Origin: Nitrincola salilacus
GTDB lineage: Bacteria; Pseudomonadota; Gammaproteobacteria; Pseudomonadales; Balneatricaceae
DNA: 64,000 nt
NCBI RefSeq assembly: GCF_046271865.1
Contig: NZ_CP176580.1
Location: 4,278,001-4,342,000, forward strand
Direction: 5' to 3'
Shown: positions 61,495-64,000 of the stretch, one piece after another
Layout of the letters: each line of letters opens with the position of its first letter
How positions within the stretch are numbered: the first letter of the stretch is position 1
Notes under the pieces: generated by a model
The model's database searches: none
Told to the model about the DNA's origin: nothing
Seen by the model: only the letters and a program-made list of their open reading frames with translations
Translations under genes and position numbers: made by a program

Positions 61495-63391
61495 GAGCGG
61501 TATCCTGTGTCGTAATTATCGGTTCTTGAGGCTGCCTGAAATGCAGCACAAAGCTGACCGGCCAGCCGAGATCGTCGCGGTGCTCCACCTCACCACCATG
61601 CGCCTGCATGATTCGCCGGACGATCGCGAGCCCCAGCCCACTGCCTCCTGATCGTTTGCTGACAAAAGGCTGAAACAGTGCAGCCCTTTGCTCTGCGGGT
61701 ATCGCGGGGCCATTGTTATGCACCTGAATCTCTATCATCTGATCCGTCGCACTGGCTGAAATCTGAATCATGGCTTCCGGCTGATTGCGACAGAAGGCCA
61801 TCGCATTATCCACCAGATTAATCATCACCTGCTGCAGCCGATAGCTGTCGGCATAGAGCTGTAAGCTATCAGGCACCTGCAACTCTACCTGCACCCCTTG
61901 CCAGTCCTGCTGCGCCTTAAGACCCTCCAGCATAGGTCGCAGCGGCAGCCAACTGCATTGCAGCGACAACTGTCCGGAATAGCTGAGCAGATCTGCGATC
62001 AAACGGTCGGCTCTTTTCAGTTGCTGCTGAATATGAGATCGCGTTTCCATCGGCGTCGTGGCAGCTGCCATTGAGATGATATTCAGCGGATTACGTAGTT
62101 CATGGGCGATGGAGGCCGACAATGCACCCAGCTCCACCAGGTGCTCCTGATCCAGCCGCTTGCGCTCTGCATCGGCCAGTTTCAGTGACTGCTCCAGAAT
62201 CCGGCAACTGCTGAGCAGCAGTGCGGCAAACACCTCACCCTGCAGACGATACCCTGGCGTGACATCTTCCCAGCCGGGCAGCTCGTAATACCAGTCCTGA
62301 AGACCTCGTTGGCAGCGGATCTTCAGTGCTGCGGTGGAAAGTGGCGTATCCGGAAGCTCAACCCCCACATTCATTCGGAGCTGCTGCGATAGTAACTGCT
62401 CACTCAGGCGCGCAAGCTCGGGCCAGCTTTCGCTTTTCTGCAACTGCAGGCGCCAACGCTCCAGCATCAGTTCGGTCAATTGCACGCCGGGATAAATCAG
62501 CCCACGCGCCAGTCGTGCGACAGGTTGATAACAGGCAGATGCCAACAGCAACAGTACAACGGAGTAAAGCCACAACTGCCAGGCCGGCACCTCGGCCAAT
62601 GCACGCATGCCGAGCTGCCCCAATGATGCACTGACCAGCGCCATCAGCGCCATCACCAGCACCAGCATCACAAACCAGAGCAGGGCTTTGTTGGCAAAGG
62701 CATTGATACCCAGCAACTGATAGCGCACCACGCCATACACCAGCAGCACCAGATAGCTGGGCAGCAACAGCATCGGCCAGGGGTACCAATCCAGACCAAA
62801 CGACAGAAACACAAAACTGGTTGCCAGCATCAGCCCCCAACCACCAGCCATGAACATCGCCTCAATCGATCTGCGCCGATTGCCACTGTGCACCCGCCAA
62901 CCGTATGCCAGCACGCCATGAGCCGCTATACCCAGCAAAACGGTATACAGCAGATTGACCCAACCGATCCCCTGAAAGGCAAAAAAAGCCTCGAAGTGGC
63001 TGCTGTGAGTGATCCGGCCACCCTGAAACTGCCAGCTCAGCAGAATCAGCAAGACGGTTAAACCGTAAAGGAGCGGGATAGTGCGCTGGACCCGAGTCAG
63101 CAAGGCATCACTATAACCGGTGGCGACAAACCGCACGGCAAAGTGCAGAAAGAACATCGGCATCAATGGATTTGCCAGCACCAGTGCCATGCCGAGCGTC
63201 TGCCACCCTTGCATGATGGCAATATGCCCGGCACACCAGAGTGCCATCATCGCCGCAAAACCGGCCAGCGCCGGCATCGCCCGCTGACGCTGACCCTGCC
63301 ACCAGAGCCAGCCTGCCAGCAGCACGGCACAGGCGCTGGTCAGCAGCATACTGATTTCGAACAGCAACACTGTGTTAACCGCTGAGTACAC
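61487..63391 (-). CDS. Membrane sensor histidine kinase partnered with the NtrC-type regulator
   Basis: The protein has 634 residues. The N-terminal third to half holds about nine to ten membrane helices with little periplasmic sequence. A linker, the DHp domain (phospho-histidine in LSASIAHELRNPLNIISM) and a HATPase domain (NLVDNAMAFCRN, GSGLGLAIVRRIMQ) follow. The start is GTG 63391 with GAGG upstream, and an operator-like palindrome begins one base before it. The multi-helix membrane sensor resembles PrsK-type kinases, without the GAF domain. The signal may be membrane- or quinone-related; unproven. Confidence 0.9.
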   Translation of the reverse strand: MYSAVNTVLLFEISMLLTSACAVLLAGWLWWQGQRQRAMPALAGFAAMMALWCAGHIAIMQGWQTLGMALVLANPLMPMFFLHFAVRFVATGYSDALLTRVQRTIPLLYGLTVLLILLSWQFQGGRITHSSHFEAFFAFQGIGWVNLLYTVLLGIAAHGVLAYGWRVHSGNRRRSIEAMFMAGGWGLMLATSFVFLSFGLDWYPWPMLLLPSYLVLLVYGVVRYQLLGINAFANKALLWFVMLVLVMALMALVSASLGQLGMRALAEVPAWQLWLYSVVLLLLASACYQPVARLARGLIYPGVQLTELMLERWRLQLQKSESWPELARLSEQLLSQQLRMNVGVELPDTPLSTAALKIRCQRGLQDWYYELPGWEDVTPGYRLQGEVFAALLLSSCRILEQSLKLADAERKRLDQEHLVELGALSASIAHELRNPLNIISMAAATTPMETRSHIQQQLKRADRLIADLLSYSGQLSLQCSWLPLRPMLEGLKAQQDWQGVQVELQVPDSLQLYADSYRLQQVMINLVDNAMAFCRNQPEAMIQISASATDQMIEIQVHNNGPAIPAEQRAALFQPFVSKRSGGSGLGLAIVRRIMQAHGGEVEHRDDLGWPVSFVLHFRQPQEPIITTQDTAHE

Positions 63392-63442
63392 TGTAAACCT
63401 CGTTTACATATATGATTGATGAAAATCGTAAACCTGGTTTAC
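63392..63442. promoter_or_regulatory. Two tandem palindromes, candidate operator pair
   Basis: TGTAAAC-CTC-GTTTACA (63392-63408) and GTAAACC-T-GGTTTAC (63428-63442) are perfect inverted repeats sharing the core GTAAACCTsGTTTAC. Their centres are 35 bp apart. They lie immediately upstream of the histidine kinase gene and in front of the divergent oxidase operon. They look like paired binding sites of one dimeric repressor or activator, possibly TetR- or TyrR-like, but none is encoded nearby. Confidence 0.7.
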
Positions 63443-63469
63443 ATACTCATCAAGTCTTTTATCGAAAAA

Positions 63470-63483
63470 TTGATATAAATCAA
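63470..63483. promoter_or_regulatory. FNR/ANR box
   Basis: TTGATATAAATCAA is an exact match to the TTGAT-N4-ATCAA consensus bound by the oxygen-sensing regulators Fnr/Anr. It lies 80 bp upstream of the small membrane peptide gene and 183 bp before the cydA-like gene. Microaerobic control of cytochrome bd/CIO genes by Fnr/Anr is well established. Confidence 0.85.
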
Positions 63484-63563
63484 TGAAAAATCTTTGCTAC
63501 CGAAAAGTGGCCGATGTTTTGCATTAACAGTGACAACGACCTGTTGGATATGGAGCATAAAAC

Positions 63564-63665
63564 ATGAGCAGTCTGCTTTTTTCGGAAATTCTGGCACTGG
63601 GCCTGATGGTAGCCGTTGCCCTGGCCCCGACAATCTGGCGCCATCTGCAACAACGGGGTCGCTGA
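63564..63665 (+). CDS. 33-residue single-helix membrane peptide upstream of the bd oxidase
   Basis: The ATG at 63564 follows a TGGAG ribosome-binding site, and the frame ends at 63665, one base before the cydA-like start. The peptide is one hydrophobic helix (about residues 9-23, LALGLMVAVALAPT) with a basic end (RHLQQRGR). Cytochrome bd oxidases carry small single-helix subunits (CydX, or DUF2474 in CIO operons), but those genes usually follow the large subunits. This one comes first, so it may be a new small subunit or a leader peptide. Confidence 0.65.
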   Translation: MSSLLFSEILALGLMVAVALAPTIWRHLQQRGR

Positions 63666-63666
63666 G

Positions 63667-64000
63667 ATGGAGCTGGATTCCGCCCTGCTGTCGCGTTTAC
63701 AGTTTGTCTTTACGGTAAGCTTTCATATTATCTTTCCGTCCATCACCATCGGGCTGGCAACACTGATCGCCATCTGGGAGGGTCTGTGGCTGAAAACCGG
63801 TAATCCGGTCTATCTGCAACTGGCCAAGTTCTGGATAAAACCCTTTGCGATCACTTTCGGCATGGGCGTGGTCTCGGGGATCGTACTCTCGTATGAGTTC
63901 GGCACCAACTTCTCTGAGTTCTCCCGCATCACCGGACCGGTACTCGGGCCGCTGATGGCCTATGAAGTGCTGACCGCCTTCTTTCTGGAAGCCGGTTTTC
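63667..64000 (+). CDS. cydA: Cytochrome bd / cyanide-insensitive ubiquinol oxidase subunit I, N-terminal part
   Basis: The gene runs off the right edge after 111 codons. The heme b595 histidine (H20) is in TVSFHIIFPSITIG. The helix motif MGVVSGIVLSYEFGTNF and the acidic proton-channel segment YEVLTAFFLEAGF near residues 98-110 follow. The start is an ATG at 63667, one base after the small peptide stop. It should reduce oxygen with ubiquinol at the inner membrane. The Q-loop length that separates CIO from classical CydA is outside the window. Confidence 0.93.
   Translation, partial: MELDSALLSRLQFVFTVSFHIIFPSITIGLATLIAIWEGLWLKTGNPVYLQLAKFWIKPFAITFGMGVVSGIVLSYEFGTNFSEFSRITGPVLGPLMAYEVLTAFFLEAGF

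Overview
The window reads as chromosomal DNA of a free-living, probably marine gammaproteobacterium, perhaps of Oceanospirillales type. The evidence is two BCCT compatible-solute transporters, an AGCS symporter, NAD-linked formate dehydrogenase, a bd-type oxidase with an FNR/ANR box, many Lrp/AsnC-regulated amino-acid and amine catabolic genes, and moderate GC content. The genus assignment is a guess. No rRNA, tRNA, CRISPR array, phage gene or transposase was found.

Layout. (a) 1-1 kb: the start of a Zn/Cd/Pb P-type ATPase, divergent from a CadR/PbrR-type MerR regulator, with a clear MerR operator between them. (b) 1.2-23.5 kb: a large amine/amino-acid catabolic region. The plus strand carries aminotransferase, Lrp, semialdehyde dehydrogenase, DoeB/EutE-like deacylase and an FAD amine oxidase. 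The minus strand carries one long run, in transcription order: aldehyde dehydrogenase, HAD type II hydrolase, PuuB-like oxidase, peptide-type ABC importer (binding protein, two permeases, fused ATPase), small AraC regulator, EutB-like dehydratase and EutC-like OCD-family reductase. Divergent from it are two tandem GNAT proteins and an orphan ArgC. The set resembles ectoine/hydroxyectoine catabolism (atf-asnC-ssd, EutE, EutB, EutC) but the ectoine ring hydrolase and the TRAP importer are absent from the window. (c) 23.6-35.4 kb: housekeeping and regulatory genes, namely a Crp-like regulator, Spy-like periplasmic protein, bicupin, two CrcB fluoride-channel subunits, DmlR/DmlA, PhnA/YjdM, Gfo/Idh/MocA oxidoreductase, DUF3750 protein, an MHYT-PAS-GGDEF-EAL protein and a Cro/CI-like regulator. 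(d) 35.5-45.2 kb: alanine/glycine symporter plus asparaginase, then a GC-rich accessory island. The island holds an HcnABC/opine-oxidase-like three-subunit dehydrogenase with a frameshifted third subunit, a second HAD type II hydrolase, an APH-type small-molecule kinase, an AGXT2L-type phospho-lyase and a second Lrp. A 111-bp region is repeated upstream of both operons of this island. (e) 45.2-50.1 kb: formate dehydrogenase (FdsA and a fused FdsG-FdsB). (f) 50.3-56.6 kb: two BCCT transporters, then a cNMP/CBS/DUF294 nucleotidyltransferase and a DnaQ-like exonuclease. (g) 56.7-64 kb: VOC protein, pirin (flanked by exact 24-bp repeats), lipoyl synthase, an uncharacterised protein, a sigma-54 two-component system and the start of a cytochrome bd/CIO operon preceded by a 33-residue membrane peptide.

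How it fits together (inference). Two catabolic modules use related parts: FAD amine oxidases of the DAO fold, class III PLP enzymes, Lrp regulators and a paralogous pair of HAD type II hydrolases. The first imports a peptide- or opine-like compound by ABC transport and removes amino, acyl and beta-hydroxyl groups. The second oxidises an N-substituted amino acid, then phosphorylates an amino alcohol and eliminates phosphate and ammonia from it. The substrates cannot be read from sequence.
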